64,000 nt of DNA from Pycnopodia helianthoides (taxonomy: Eukaryota; Echinodermata; Asteroidea; Forcipulatida; Asteriidae). Below the pieces are notes generated by a model. The model was not told the DNA's origin. It ran no database searches and saw only the letters and a list, made by a program, of their open reading frames with translations. The translations under genes and the position numbers were made by a program. Where the stretch lies: positions 8,378,948 through 8,442,947 of the forward strand of contig CM063243.1 of assembly GCA_032158295.1 (NCBI GenBank), given 5' to 3'. Of the stretch, positions 23,348 through 35,106 are shown piece after piece; positions within the stretch are counted from its first letter, which is position 1; each line of letters opens with the position of its first letter.

Positions 23348-23523
23348 TATATAAAGTGGCAATTTACCCATCCGTGTTCATTCAGGCAAAGCTATTCAGT
23401 TGCAGAGTGCTTATAGAAACAGATGCTTTATAGTAGAACTCATTATAGAAAAGTTGAATTCTCGCATTGAAAAGACCAAAACATGTTCAATCAAATCAAA
23501 AAGTGTTCATCAAAGCCAGTGAG
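23348..23523 (+). promoter_or_regulatory. Candidate TATA promoter and non-coding first exon for eIF5
   Basis: TATATAAAG at 23348-23356 is followed about 30 bases later by an initiator-like TTCATTC (A at 23380), then roughly 140 bases ending CCAGTGAG at a consensus donor GTAAGT (23524). Splicing to 25781 would give a 2.3-kb first intron. This is inference only. A rival donor (GTAAGTAT after 20782) follows another possible exon at about 20580-20782. Confidence 0.3.
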
Positions 23524-23799
23524 GTAAGTTCATTGTTTTATTTGGAATGATAGCAACTATCAAAGTATTCATCTAGACCTCGTAATGACTGTACATGATT
23601 GGGAGTTCTTTAACTTACAAAATTGATCTTAGTCCAGTTTCAAAGAGCTGCTTAAGGAGTAAATGAGTACAAAACAATCTTACTCACCCAAATATGATTA
23701 ACTGCCCAAATACTGTGTCACATGTGACATTGGTAACTGGTTTCCTGCTATCATTTCTGAGCTGGTTTCCTGCTCATTTCTGATTGGCATAAACATTGT

Positions 23800-24102
23800 A
23801 AAGTATACCTTTGGTAATTACTCCAAAAATTAATGGCTATAAAAATGTACTTCTAAGGAATGTGGTTTAAGAGAGAGATTCATAATCATTTCATTCTGAG
23901 AATTTTTTCTGCATGAAACATGTGTATTCCAATACGGATTATTCTTCGTGCTCGGACATAACCTCTTTAGATATTCGGAGATATTCAAAAACGCTACACC
24001 TTTTGAAATGTAATTTTTACAGATTTGTTTTCATTTTATATGGCTAAATTTATATAGGATTCAAACAATCAAGTTCCAATAACTAAAAGTGTAGAATGCC
24101 TT
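23800..24102. mobile_element. MITE, family F, second copy
   Basis: Shares ACCTTTGGTAATTACTCCAA and an interior segment (GTATTCCAAT … CGGATTATTCTTC) with 62747-63117. Like that copy, it sits inside a GGGCTC/GAAATTGGGC-type outer repeat (23635-24130). Confidence 0.65.
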
Positions 24103-25780
24103 TCAGCAGCTTTGTGAAATTGGGCTCCGTAGCAGTGCTGTTCAAAAGCAAATTTTCAATTTTGGAATTGCTGTTAATTTTCGAAAACCTGCTCTGTCTG
24201 TCTTTTTCATATGAAGTGTTGGAAGTGAATAATTTCTACATCCTAATTTCTAATTCCTAATTATCAACTTATCCTAATTCATTTGCTTCGATAACTTTTA
24301 GTTTTCTTTCAGATATTTGTTAGAATGTTGTCTTCAGATTTTGTATTGTTAAACTGTGCCTACATTCCATTTGCATTCTACATACACACATTTTACAGTT
24401 CAACTTTCACTTGACAAATGTCAGTGCATTTATAACTGGTTGTGGGGGATCCTTTTCCGTCATGGATGGCAGCCATAGTCAAACCTTATCTTCACCCCCA
24501 CATGTGGACTCAATTTCCTGTAGACCAAGAAGCCTAGAACCGATGGGTGGTGCACTTGCAGTGTACTCAAACTGGCTCAATCTCAATGTGACAGTGTTGG
24601 CTGTTTTTTTTTTTTAAGCATTCATTCGCCTCTGTATATTTAATCTTTAAAGTTTGATTGCAATCTTCTTTTTTATTAAACTTAAATAGTTTCCTGTAAA
24701 AATGTTGTTGAAAATTTCATAAGTGATGCTTTAATAGCACTGGCATATATTTTTAACTTGCATAACTCCGATGCATGAGCTATGGTTGTTGAGCCACTTG
24801 AAAGGGTTCACAGTGTTGTCTAGTGTTTACACAATAACCCAGCCTCTATTTTATATTTATTGTATCAAAGATGGTGATGCTATTATTTCTAAAGCATGTT
24901 ATTTTACCATATTAAACTGCATACTCAATTGACCATAATATAACTACATATCAAGGAAGTATGGTGCAGGAAGGGGTGTTGCGCAATCATTTGCAATGGC
25001 GTTTTTGTTTACACTCCCATTTTTAAAAGAGGGGATTACCGTTTAGAAAAAGAAGAAAAAATATACTGTTGAAATGCCCTCTGAATCAGCACCAATGTTT
25101 AAAGAGCATTTTCAATTGTTAAGGATTAGTTTTATATGAACTGCGTAGAAATATTACCTGACATGATTGATTTATTGCAGCAGTTAAATGTGTCCAGGTG
25201 GGAAATTCATTAAAAAATGTCTCCCCTAAAATGGGTGCAAATATCGACATAATTCAAAAGATTTATCAATCTTCCTCTGACTTTTTTTTTCACTGAATGT
25301 AATAACAGTCCCTCTGTACATCCTCTAGATACTGGACGCTTTTTTCTAAGGTTAAATATTTTTTAGAAAGTTGCTTTTGCCAATACTCGCTTGCTGACAT
25401 GATCACAACATTTTTGTTCACTTGACGGACGGGAGCATATGCTGTAGGTAATTATTTATGTTCATTAGGCAATGTACACATCTTAAACGGATAAATAAGG
25501 TTCAAGCCAAGTATATGTTTTTTTATTAAATTATTACTGCAAAGCAGTTGTGAGGGTCAAATGAGACTATTTTAAATGTTGGTGGTGTTACCCCTTCTGC
25601 CCCCCTGCTACTTATTGTTATTTTTATGTTTATGGAAATATGTGTTACACTTTGAAATATTATGTACAATATTTCAAGAATGCAACTAAATGCACACACC
25701 CCCCAAAACAAGGGAATGGTAGACTTGCAAATAAGACACCTTGCGTACAGAATCTTAACTTAATTGTATTTTCCTTGCAG

Positions 25781-25982
25781 ATATTTTGGTGAGGGTAGCC
25801 AGTGCTAAAAGCCCACCGTGCCATCCACACACAAATCGCCATACACACATACATCGGCATCCGCCAGACGATTTTATGTCTTCTTTACCGAACTGTCCGT
25901 GTCATCCCTTACATCACAACAAAAGACTCAAGTTGAGTAAACACATACAGAGTATCGGTCCCAACACAAGAGAGCAGTCAAG
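25781..25982 (+). other. EIF5: eIF5 5'UTR part of first coding exon
   Basis: An acceptor with a pyrimidine tract (TTTTCCTTGCAG) ends at 25780. From there to the eIF5 ATG there is only one upstream ATG, at 25876. This suggests that at least one non-coding first exon lies upstream and that translation begins in exon 2 of the transcript. Confidence 0.6.
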
Positions 25983-26049
25983 ATGGCGCTCAACGTCAAT
26001 CGTCACGTCACCGACCAGTTCTACCGTTACAAAATGCCTAGACTCGTAG
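25876..26049 (+). CDS. Upstream ORF overlapping the eIF5 start codon
   Basis: The only ATG between the 5'UTR acceptor and the eIF5 ATG opens a 57-codon ORF in a different frame. It runs past the main start codon and stops at TAG 26047-26049, six bases before the donor. Its context is very poor (TTT before, T after), while the main ATG is strong. Vertebrate eIF5 is known to repress its own synthesis through inhibitory upstream ORFs with weak start codons; this layout fits that scheme. Confidence 0.55.
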   Translation: MSSLPNCPCHPLHHNKRLKLSKHIQSIGPNTREQSRWRSTSIVTSPTSSTVTKCLDS

Positions 26050-28473
26050 CAAAGGTCAGTATTGCAATCCTGTCTTGGGTCTTGCGTCTTGCAGTAATAT
26101 TTAATTGAAGCTTAGAATTATGTATGAAGAACAAAAGTATTACACTTTTATGTCCAGTTTCAGTTGTAAGAATGTACCAATATTTAGAGTTGTAGTTATT
26201 TCTTTTTTTTCTCAGAAAATTTATTGGCAGCAATGAAAATATAAATTTTATTTAATAAAAGTAATAATAGTATACATTTATAATGTGCCACGTCTGTCCT
26301 GGCACCGAATTATCAAATCGGGTAGATATTATGAATAATTTTATGAGACGAAGCAACCATAAAACAACACCTTAAAAGAGATACAAGGTGAGGTGGTGCA
26401 TATTGCTGCCAGACCATGCCAAAAACACCAGGGTAAACCACTTCTTTATTGTGATAATTGTACTGCGTTCTTTTACGTGCATCACACCACATCGCGGGAC
26501 GTATGGCCTTGCGTCCAATCCAAAGGACGAAGCATTAATGGTTTAGGGTCTTAGTTCAGGACACAACTGTCAAGACCTAGACCCCTAGAGTTAAAGAGCT
26601 TCTGCACACAATTTGTTTTGGGTGTTGCAGTGCCATCAACAGAAAAGAAAAACAAAAGTTTTAACGTTATGGATGTTCTTGCTGCATTGTACGACGTTTA
26701 AGAAAAAAATTAAAGGTTTCAATTAATTTTGTGGTGAACAAAAACATTAACTTGAGCGTGATTTGAACCTGCGACCTCCAGGTTACGTGCCACTGTTTTA
26801 GCAACTGAGCTATCTAGCTCTATGTTGGCGGTCTCCCCATTTTGTCAATATCTTTGTTTGGCGGACACTAACTTACGGACACCAGTCAGAAGTCGTACAA
26901 CTGTATACATATACTGCTGTATAGCCAGGGATTACGCCCACTTTATAATACAACCTGGGAAGTGGTGTGGTAAGGGGATGTGATGTTTAAATTAATAACA
27001 TTTATATTCAGCAGGCTTTGAACATACATGTGTTGCATTTTGGTAAGTTCCAGATGGAACGAGTGTAGATCATTATTTATTTACTTTATTTATTTGTTTG
27101 TTCTGGCAGGTTGAGGGCAAAGGCAATGGAATTAAGACAGTCATTTCCAATATGGTGGAAGTGAGCAAGTGTTTGGGAAGACCACCAACATGTAAGTATC
27201 CATCCAACGACTTTGGAAAGGCGGAGATTGGTTTGGGTGGGTAGAATACTGGGGTGTCGGAGATTGTCTGGAAGTGCCGGGAGACTGGGGCTCTTATAAT
27301 CTGAGTTCTAAAGAAATAATTTGTTGTCCAAATGATAGATTTGATGATAAGTAAGAGCCAAAACTTTCTCCTTGTTGGCTAAATATTTATTTGTGAAGTA
27401 GATATTTAAAACATGAAAGTGTGAGAAATAAATAACTGGAATAAATCTATTTCAATCCCCTGCAGATCCAACAAAGTTCTTTGGCTGTGAGCTTGGCGCA
27501 CAGACTCAATTTGATTTTAAGAATGAACGCTACATTGTCAATGGTTCCCACGATGTGTCCAAGCTGCAAGACCTTCTGGATGTCTTCATCAGAAAGTATG
27601 TTCTCTGCCCTGGGTGTGACAACCCAGAAACCAACTTGGTAAGTTTGACTCGGCGATGCTCTTATGGCTGGTACCAAATTACTACATCTGCCAGCCGTAT
27701 AGATCTTTATCTTGTTGCTACCATCTTTGTCTTGTCCCCTATCAACCATATCAATCATAACTACTGATTTTCATTGTGCCACGAGGGGCCTGACGTTTTT
27801 TCCTTCCAGCCTCGATTTGGTGACGTTAATTTGAATGGGAGAAGAACAAGATGGCCGCACCACGATCAAGGTCTATTATGTTGAATAGTGAACCTGGGAT
27901 TACTAAATATGAGCTGTTTCAGGTCTTCAAAAATGGATACATTTGAAAGCCTTTGTCTTAGGGTAACTTTTGTAATGACTCCGCACCTTTTGATGATCAG
28001 GGGCCGATTTCACTTTACTGTGTATCACTCTTAATTGCTAAGCAACAAGTGATGTCACAATACAAATCATTATGGTAATATTGACAACTCATCTAGAGAT
28101 GAATCTTGGTGCTTTTGTGAAATCGAGTCCTGGTCAGTGAGACTGGTGTTTGTGATGGCTGTTTACTCAGAATATTCATTTCCATCTATAATTGGCGAGG
28201 AATATTATTTTTTCAGAATCATTCCAATTCAAAGTTAATTTCCTCCTGTAGATTGTCAAGAAAGGAAGCATCGGTCAACATTGCGTGGCCTGCGGCCACC
28301 AGGGCATGGTGGACATGCGCCACAAACTGACCACCTATATCACTAAGAACCCACCAGAGCACGACCCCACCGCCATCGGCTCCAGCAAGACAGAGCGCAA
28401 GACTCGCAAGAGAGAGTCCACTAACAATCAGAATGGGGACGGCGATGCAGATGGTCTTGATTCTTCAACCTTG
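25983..28473 (+). CDS. EIF5: eIF5 GAP and zinc-finger half (coding exons 1-4)
   Basis: Residues 1-183. Exons 1-3 give the eIF2-GAP fold ([13 protein letters not shown], then RYIVNGSH). The intron after residue 109 falls between the two zinc-binding pairs, CPGC in exon 3 and CVAC in exon 4. Exon 4 ends in a hydrophilic, low-complexity linker rich in K, R, N and D that replaces the longer linker of vertebrate proteins. Confidence 0.95.
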
Positions 28474-31400
28474 GTAAGGCAGCAAAGTTTGGGGATAAAT
28501 GTTTAGTTTTTTAGTGTTTTTTTTATTGAGTCTGCAACTTACATTTAACAATAAGTCAGTAAAATACAACCTGTTTTTCTTGATCAAAACCAAACATAAT
28601 TGCTCCTTCATTTGGAAAATTGGAAGTTGTCAAGTTTCGGATCTACAAAAAGTAGAATGATTACTTTCCATTTATGTTCGAGAGTAATTAAAACGCTTCT
28701 ATGGATGTGTTCCGAAATAGGAAACCTTTCTACTATGTTAATTTTGTGTCCAAGAGAATGGTCACAGCATGTGCATTTATTGGCAGTTAATTGTTACTAT
28801 TGTCAAATGTCTGACATTGGTATTTATATTTTGTACATTCCAGAAGGAGGATGATGACGATTGGTCTGTGGATACCAGTGAAGATGCGGTTGCCAAGCGC
28901 ATGGAGAGTTTGACGAGCGGTGCCAAGGGGATTACCCTCAATGATGATCTGGGCAAGACCTCCCAGGAGAGACTGGACCTCTTCTATGTGTTTGTCAAGG
29001 TGGGTTTTACAGTCGACCATACCGACAGTAATTTGTTCTTGATAACTCACTTCGAGTGTCTTAACATTGATTTCAAAGAGCTGCACGTAAATTTGCAAAT
29101 AATAATGTCGATAATAATATATAAAACTAGTTACCTGGGGAGTATACAGCCCCGGCCTGCCGTGGCGCTCTTAAGACTTTTTTTAAACACAACATCAACA
29201 TCTACCCTCGCAGGTACCCATTTAAACCCCCTGAGTGAAGAGAATAAATTATAGTAAAGCATCCCGATCAAGGAGACAAGTATCATGACCTGGGTTGTGT
29301 GGACCCACACCCTGAGGACTTCACCACCGGAACTTGAGTACGGGGCACCTGACCGCTCAGCCATGACATGCCACATTTTTGTTAAGCAAAATCTAACTAT
29401 GATGATTTTTTTTGTATCGTTGACTTGGAACAGGACAAGAAAGAGCAGGGGAAGGTGGCTGGAGCTGACAAGGAGATTCTTCAGGAAGCCGAGCGCTTGG
29501 ACATCAAAGAGAAAGGCCCACTGATTCTAGCTGAGCTTCTCCTGGATGAGAATATGATCAAACAGCTAGTCACTTATCGCCTGCACTTCCTCAGGGTGGG
29601 TATAGTAACAGACTCTATCTTTTTGAAATGATGGAATCCTCTGAGTGGTTTGTGGAGGTTAGACATCTATTTCGGCTGAATATGCAATGGGTGTGTTTTA
29701 CAAGGTAAAAGGTACTACCTTAAAGTGTGTGAACAACATTGGGTAAGATTGAAGGTATGAATGTTCACGGATTTGCACAAAACATAAAGATGGTCAAAGT
29801 GGAAAACTTTCCTTGACATAGTTTAGCTTGAAATGCTATTGTTTCGTTTTTGAAAAATGAGTAAAACAATTAATAGTTTTGTATCTTGCAAATCCAAACC
29901 CCGATGTTAAAGGCTCCTTAGAATCTATAGGTTTCAGGAGTCATCATTTGAACATACCTCCTAAGATCTGGAAGATATGGACCTAAGTTTCAGATTTTTT
30001 CGGCAGCAATGACTCTCACCTCTTTAAATTTAGTTTCTAACTTTTCCCACTTATCAACCAAATTATGGGCAGCTGCAATCATGCATGTTTTTGTTGTCTT
30101 CTTGCAGTTCACCAATGACTCCCATAAGGCACAGAAGTACCTCCTAGGAGCCTTTGAGCAGCTGTGTAAGACCTACCCAGAGAAGCTAATGGGTAAGGTC
30201 CCTATCCTCCTCAAGAAGATGTATGACCTGGATCTGCTGGATGAGGAGGTCCTTATTTCCTGGTCCAAAAAGGTAAATGCAAGTTTTTGTTGTTAAATCT
30301 CTTCTCCAAGTATGTTTGGAGAGAGGGTCCATAATCGCGCAGATGCTTATTTCATTACATATTGAACAGTGCAAGCGCCAATAGCAGGATGAATATGAGT
30401 TGATGAAGAAATTTTCAGTTTTAGATGTGGGGGAAAACTTTAAATGGGGGGAAAAACTCATGCAGTTAGGTAGGGAATAAAACCCAATCCACATGCAAGG
30501 CTCTGGTCTGAGGCGGGATTGGGAGTGGGGTTCACAGAGAAGAAAGGCAGGGTGGAAACCACTGAGCCAACCTGATCCCTTAGATGTTAACTCATACTTG
30601 TAATGAGAGTGTAGCTATTCAGTGCTGACTGTACACCTAGACAGAATCCATTTGGGTGTAGTTCTGCATGTTCCCTACATTTTGGGATGTTGAGTTGAAT
30701 TTCTGGTGTTGATTGTGGTCGGGGTTTAGGACAGACATTATGTGCTATGCTGCCATGTACAAGTTATGAACTGTTGCCAATCTGACTGTAAGGATAACCT
30801 ACAAAAATGGGTGAATACTGAGTCCTTATAAATGTTGAGCTGTATGGACCTCATGCACCATCGTTACACGCAGCTGCCACACTCGCCATTGTGGGAGTCG
30901 ACTTGTAGATCGTGTAAACGGTGTGTCACCTTAAATGTGCACTACACTGTATGACACACAGGGACATAGACTCCCAAAATGGCGCAACCAAGATTATTTT
31001 GATGATGATGTCAGGTGAATGGAGGCAACATACTTATTTGCATTTAGAATTGGCTCGTTCACATTCATTGTACACTGTCCCTGTACCAGCATATTATAGC
31101 ACATTGCTGTTCCATCACTTATTAACCTGCTGAACTTTGTTCTTCTCCGCAGCCGTCCAAGAAGTATGTTTCTAAGGAGATAATGAAACAGATTCTAGAT
31201 AAAGCTGCACCCTTCATTAAGTGGCTACAGGAAGCCGATGAGGAAGAATCCAGTGATGAGGAAGGTGTCCAAGTAAGTACAGACTTAACACACACAAAAA
31301 AACAATTTAGAATTAGTACCTTAGTTTAGGAAGTCAGTGTACAAATTTTTACTTCTATCATATATTAAGGAGTCACAGTGTTCACAATACTATGAAGACC

Positions 31401-31799
31401 TAAGTTGAAGTTTGATATTGTTGGCAATAAGTGATTGTTTTTTGTTGTTAATCATTTGCCACAAAACTAGTTGTTTGACCCCCCTCCCCTCCCCCTCATA
31501 TTACATTTTTGGTGTAAAGTAGGCATAAGATTTATTTGTCCAGAATGTTTTATTTTTTTGTAAACCATGGGTACAAGGATGACACTGAATTTCTTGATGT
31601 TGCATGTTCCGAATAATCCCTCATCAACTTGAAGCGTTTTTAAATTGTGTGTATTTTGTTGTGTTCATCGCAGGTGGCATTCTCTCATCGTGGAGGTGGC
31701 CAGCTCAAGGTGGAGACCATTGCATCTCCCGACAAGACGTCCAACCCTTCATCTCCCTCCACTCCAGCCGAAGATGACATAGACATCGATGACATCTGA
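25983..31799 (+). CDS. EIF5: Eukaryotic translation initiation factor 5 (eIF5), complete
   Basis: Nine coding exons: 25983-26054, 27110-27191, 27466-27638, 28252-28473, 28844-28999, 29434-29595, 30108-30272, 31153-31272, 31674-31799. All have GT/AG borders and the phases join. The product is 425 aa (human about 431). eIF5 is the GTPase-activating protein for eIF2 in the 43S complex and triggers GTP hydrolysis at start-codon recognition. The N-terminus ([18 protein letters not shown]) carries the catalytic Arg at position 15, as in the family. The zinc finger is C99-x2-C102 and C120-x2-C123. An acidic DDDDW stretch and a C-terminal W2/HEAT domain ending in acidic-aromatic and DIDIDD motifs (binding eIF2-beta and eIF3) follow. 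The start has strong context (A at -3, G at +4). No frame breaks. Confidence 0.98.
26735..26990 (-). mobile_element. tRNA-like SINE, type 2, minus strand
   Basis: The reverse complement reads AGATAGCTCAGTTGCTAAAA (box A) and GGTTCAAATCACG (box B-like). The plus strand continues with a tail containing TTGTCAATATCTTTGTTTGG. In eIF5 intron 1. Other copies: 9199-9310, 35828-35945, 46608-46750, 59505-59830. Confidence 0.75.
28008..28132. mobile_element. Family-D short TIR element (GATTTCACAAAG type)
   Basis: About 125 bp with inverted ends GGGCCGATTTCACTTTAC … TTGTGAAATCGAGTCC and an interior GATGTCACAATACAAATCAT. Other copies: 37790-37850, 37852-38352 (split by family B), 38353-38590 and 62044-62177. 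Confidence 0.7.
28844..31799 (+). CDS. EIF5: eIF5 C-terminal half with W2 domain (coding exons 5-9)
   Basis: Residues 184-425. The segment begins with acidic EDDDDW, followed by helices such as [19 protein letters not shown], then [14 protein letters not shown] and [17 protein letters not shown], which are characteristic of the W2 domain shared with eIF2B-epsilon and eIF4G. The last exon has a Ser/Pro-rich spacer and ends DDIDIDDI. Confidence 0.95.
29130..29390 (-). mobile_element. tRNA-like SINE, type 1 variant, minus strand, in eIF5 intron 5
   Basis: The reverse complement has a head with CATGGCTGAGCGGTCAGGTG, and a tail subfamily with GGGTACCTGCGAGGGTAGAT as seen in echinoderm SINEs I recall. 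Other fragments of the same type lie at 1-30 (minus), 26450-26560 (minus) and 36588-36760 (plus). Confidence 0.65.
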
Positions 31800-33418
31800 G
31801 GTGAATGCACCATGGAGGTCATAAGAACTGCACTGTAGATGACTTATTGACTCTAATCTTTATGTGCACATATTGTACACAAGGAGTCTTCTAAAAAAAA
31901 AATATGTTCACTTAGTGGGCTGGGGGGGGTTCGTGGTAATGCAAGCACATTATCTTATAAAGTTATAAATTCCAATATCTTCAGGAATTTTAATGTTGTG
32001 AATCCTGACTCATTTTGTAAAAATGGATTGCATAATCTTTGTTCCTAAAGTTAGCTGGACTCTCTATCATGAAATGTACAAAGTTTCTGAAGTTATATTT
32101 GCTGAAACGTATTGCTACTAACTATTAAAAAAAATAGCTTGTTGCATTAATTCCATCTAAAGTGTATGTTTACTCTTGATGCTGAAGCATCAAAAAGTTC
32201 TGTCTTTTAATGGACGAGTTGCTTGTAAAGCGTAATACCAAATAACATTTATAGTTAAAATGTATCATTGTCTACTTTTTATCTTTGGGTTGGCTTTTCC
32301 TTTGCTTTTTGGTTGACTTTCATTTACTCCTCATTTATTTTTACAGAGTTTTTATTTATTGATTTTTTTAGGCCAAAGAAAAATGATTGGTATGACTTTT
32401 TTTTTTGCTACATTATTTTTCCAATTTTTTGGGGGGTTCATTTATTTATTCATTTGAAAAATATTTCCCGGCCATTAAAGAAAGGATACAAATCAACTCT
32501 GAGAAAGTTGGCTCTAAAAAGAGTTGATTTGATGTTTAATTAAGATTAATTGGAAAACTGTAAGATATTAGAGATTAAATCACTAATGAATGCACAGTAA
32601 TTGCACTTGTTAAATTAACAAGGTATTGCTGATAAAAGAAAAAAAAGTTGATCTGTAAATTGCCTCGCTGAATACGATAGTTGTGTTTACCAGATTATCA
32701 TCTTGAACGTATTATTAGCATGATTTATTATAATTGATTATAATTGACTGTCACCTCACAAAGGCTTGGTACTCAAGGACTCGGGTAGAAAAATATACCA
32801 AATAGCCGCTGCACTTTTTCGATGGATTTGACATGTTACTACTGATGAATCAGATAAAGTATTTTGTTTTAACACTGTATGAATTAACAAGTTGTTACAT
32901 ATCCGGATGCCACACTTTGAATTACATCAAATGCAGATCTAGTTCAAATTAATCACTGTTCACATACCTCATGGGAGCTGCAAAAGCGGAAAAGAATTTT
33001 CTTGCATCACAATCGTGAAAACTGTGCGTACTGATTGTGTGCTTCACTAAAATTCGCTGTGTGTTCGCTTTGGTGTGAAATATGAACTGGGCTATATGGG
33101 TTTAACTAACTATGCCTGAATTTGGGTTTAAGAGAAGGGTTGATTTGGGTCAGGTTTTGTAAGGGGAAAATGTTCATGTTTTGTTTTTGTTTTTTTCGTT
33201 TTTCCCTGGGTTAAGTTTCATTTTTCGAGAAGGCTCTAATGTGCTTTGTATAACTCTTCATGTCTGTACTTGCATCCTAGTATAATGCCAAGCTGTTGCT
33301 CTCTCACAATTTTTTATTCCTATGCTTGCATAAATGGATAAAAATACTTGTACATTGGATTGGTCTTTGAAGTTTTTAAGGGAATGTACATCATTGGTAG
33401 GTTGCGGACATGGATTAT

Positions 33419-33615
33419 GTTAACCCTTACAGTCCCAATTCCTTCTATATACCAATTGCCAAAGTGAAGGATTCGGAAGGACGATGTAACAATTGCTTAT
33501 CACAGGGTCAGGCTTTCCAATCTCATCTAAGTCCAAGTGGAGTGATATAGGAGAAGAGGAAATGGGAGGGTTTGGGCTGCTTGCTAGCCAAACTGCCTAG
33601 TCTGTAAGGGTTTAA
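33419..33615. mobile_element. Short TIR element in the eIF5 3'UTR region
   Basis: Ends TTAACCCTTACAGTCCCAA and TAGTCTGTAAGGGTTTAA are inverted. About 195 bp, upstream of the first AATAAA, so likely transcribed as part of the 3'UTR. Confidence 0.55.
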
Positions 33616-34285
33616 AAGTCATCAAAACAAGACTGAGCTAGGTCATACAGTTAATACTGTACCTGTAGTGGGAACGGATTTGACACAACAAGCAATACAT
33701 GTGACCAATAAAACATGTTTTCATTAGAGCTGTCTTGGATTATTTTCTGTTCAGATAATAAAGTAACCAAACTGAGTCGGATATGTTTAGTAATAGTAAG
33801 AGTTGATATTAGTTATCGCAGATTTATGAAGGGGAAAAGTGAACAATGTAGCAGCAACATCAAATTTTTGCGAGCCCAGACCAATGCTGTACATTACCTT
33901 TAATGTTTGAGTTAAATGTAAATTACATAAATAAAACATTTCCGTTGAGTTTGTTTGATTATAACAGAGGTATGAGCAGTTTATTTTCTTCATTTTAAAG
34001 TCTTCAAAGGATTCGCGGTATAGGCCTTTATCACACTGTCACCATCTTAGTCGAGGCCCCAAATTTATACAAAAATGAACCAGACTATTTGTCTTTTAGG
34101 ACTGGTGTGAACTTCATAATTGTTGCTTCAGATTGAAGTAATCAAACAATTATTTTAAAATAATTACCAATCCTGTAACCCTGTCATTACAAACAGCCAA
34201 AGATGTACCTTTTAGCACTAACTAAGGCGGTGACTGCTCTATGATCTGACACCCCTATGTTCAGATAAACCCTTGTGATCTACAC

Positions 34286-34316
34286 ATTAGGGTTAGGGAT
34301 AGGGTCAGGGGTTAGG
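34286..34316. repeat. Short degenerate telomere-like run
   Basis: ATTAGGGTTAGGGATAGGGT followed by CAGGGGTTAGG: four or five TTAGGG-like hexamers with changes, downstream of eIF5. Confidence 0.5.
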
Positions 34317-35106
34317 AAGATACACTAGGGGTGTTGGAAAATAGTGGTGTTGGAACGTAGGTGTGTAACCACTAAGGCAATGTTATAAATAATAAATATT
34401 GAAAACTAAATATTGGAGCATTTGTCTTGAATAAATTTACCATCATCACTGCATGTTGAAACAGTTGTTGGGTTCCTTTGTTTCTGTGTTGCTACAGTTG
34501 AATTAAATTGAGATACACCTTGGTTGTGAGTAACATTGACAGGTAACAGAAGAGGGAAGACCGGACAAGTTTTAGTTCATGAGATGCTGATCACAAATCG
34601 TTGAGGAGACCAAGAAAGTTCCACAGTTCTTGACAAGAATAGCGTCCTAGACAGTGGTCAATGTTGACAACACAATAAAGACAATCTTTTTGAGAAAGTG
34701 GACTGCTTAGTGTAGACTCTGTTTTCACTTTATTTTATAATCATTACTTTTTTTGGGGGGGGGTTGGTGACTGGGGTAAAAGTAAGGGTCCTGGGCACGC
34801 AGGTGCTACACTTTCTATGACTCGTTATATCTTGTTTTATGAAATGTAGATACACCAGTTTTGTATGCACTGTACAAGCCACCGTAGATAATAACTTCGG
34901 GCAATTCTTAATTGGGCTTAGAACTTAGTTGGGATAACCAACATGAGCGTTGAGGGCAGTCTTCTTGCTAAACACGCTGAGAATGAGAATGAGTGAACTC
35001 GGTACGGTACAGAGAGTGATAAAACTGCAGTTTTGTAATTAATTTTAAGCATTGAAATGCCTAACTTCGGAGGGTTTTTGCAAAGTTTATAGCCGAGTAT
35101 TCAACC

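Larger units (their letters stand above)
31800..34679 (+). terminator. eIF5 3'UTR region with three AATAAA signals
   Basis: After the TGA there is no coding exon until symplekin. AATAAA occurs at 33707-33712 (in ACCAATAAAACATG), 33930-33935 and 34674-34679. A 2-3 kb 3'UTR would be in line with the long 3'UTRs of animal eIF5 mRNAs. The region contains a TIR element (33419-33615) and a short telomere-like stretch. Confidence 0.5.

Noticed and set aside
28769..29254. 161-codon frame at eIF5 exon 5
   Set aside because: Only 28844-28999 is coding; the rest is read-through into flanking introns beyond clear splice sites.
34286..34316. Interstitial telomere from a chromosome fusion
   Set aside because: Only four or five degenerate hexamers, too short and irregular to support a fusion site.
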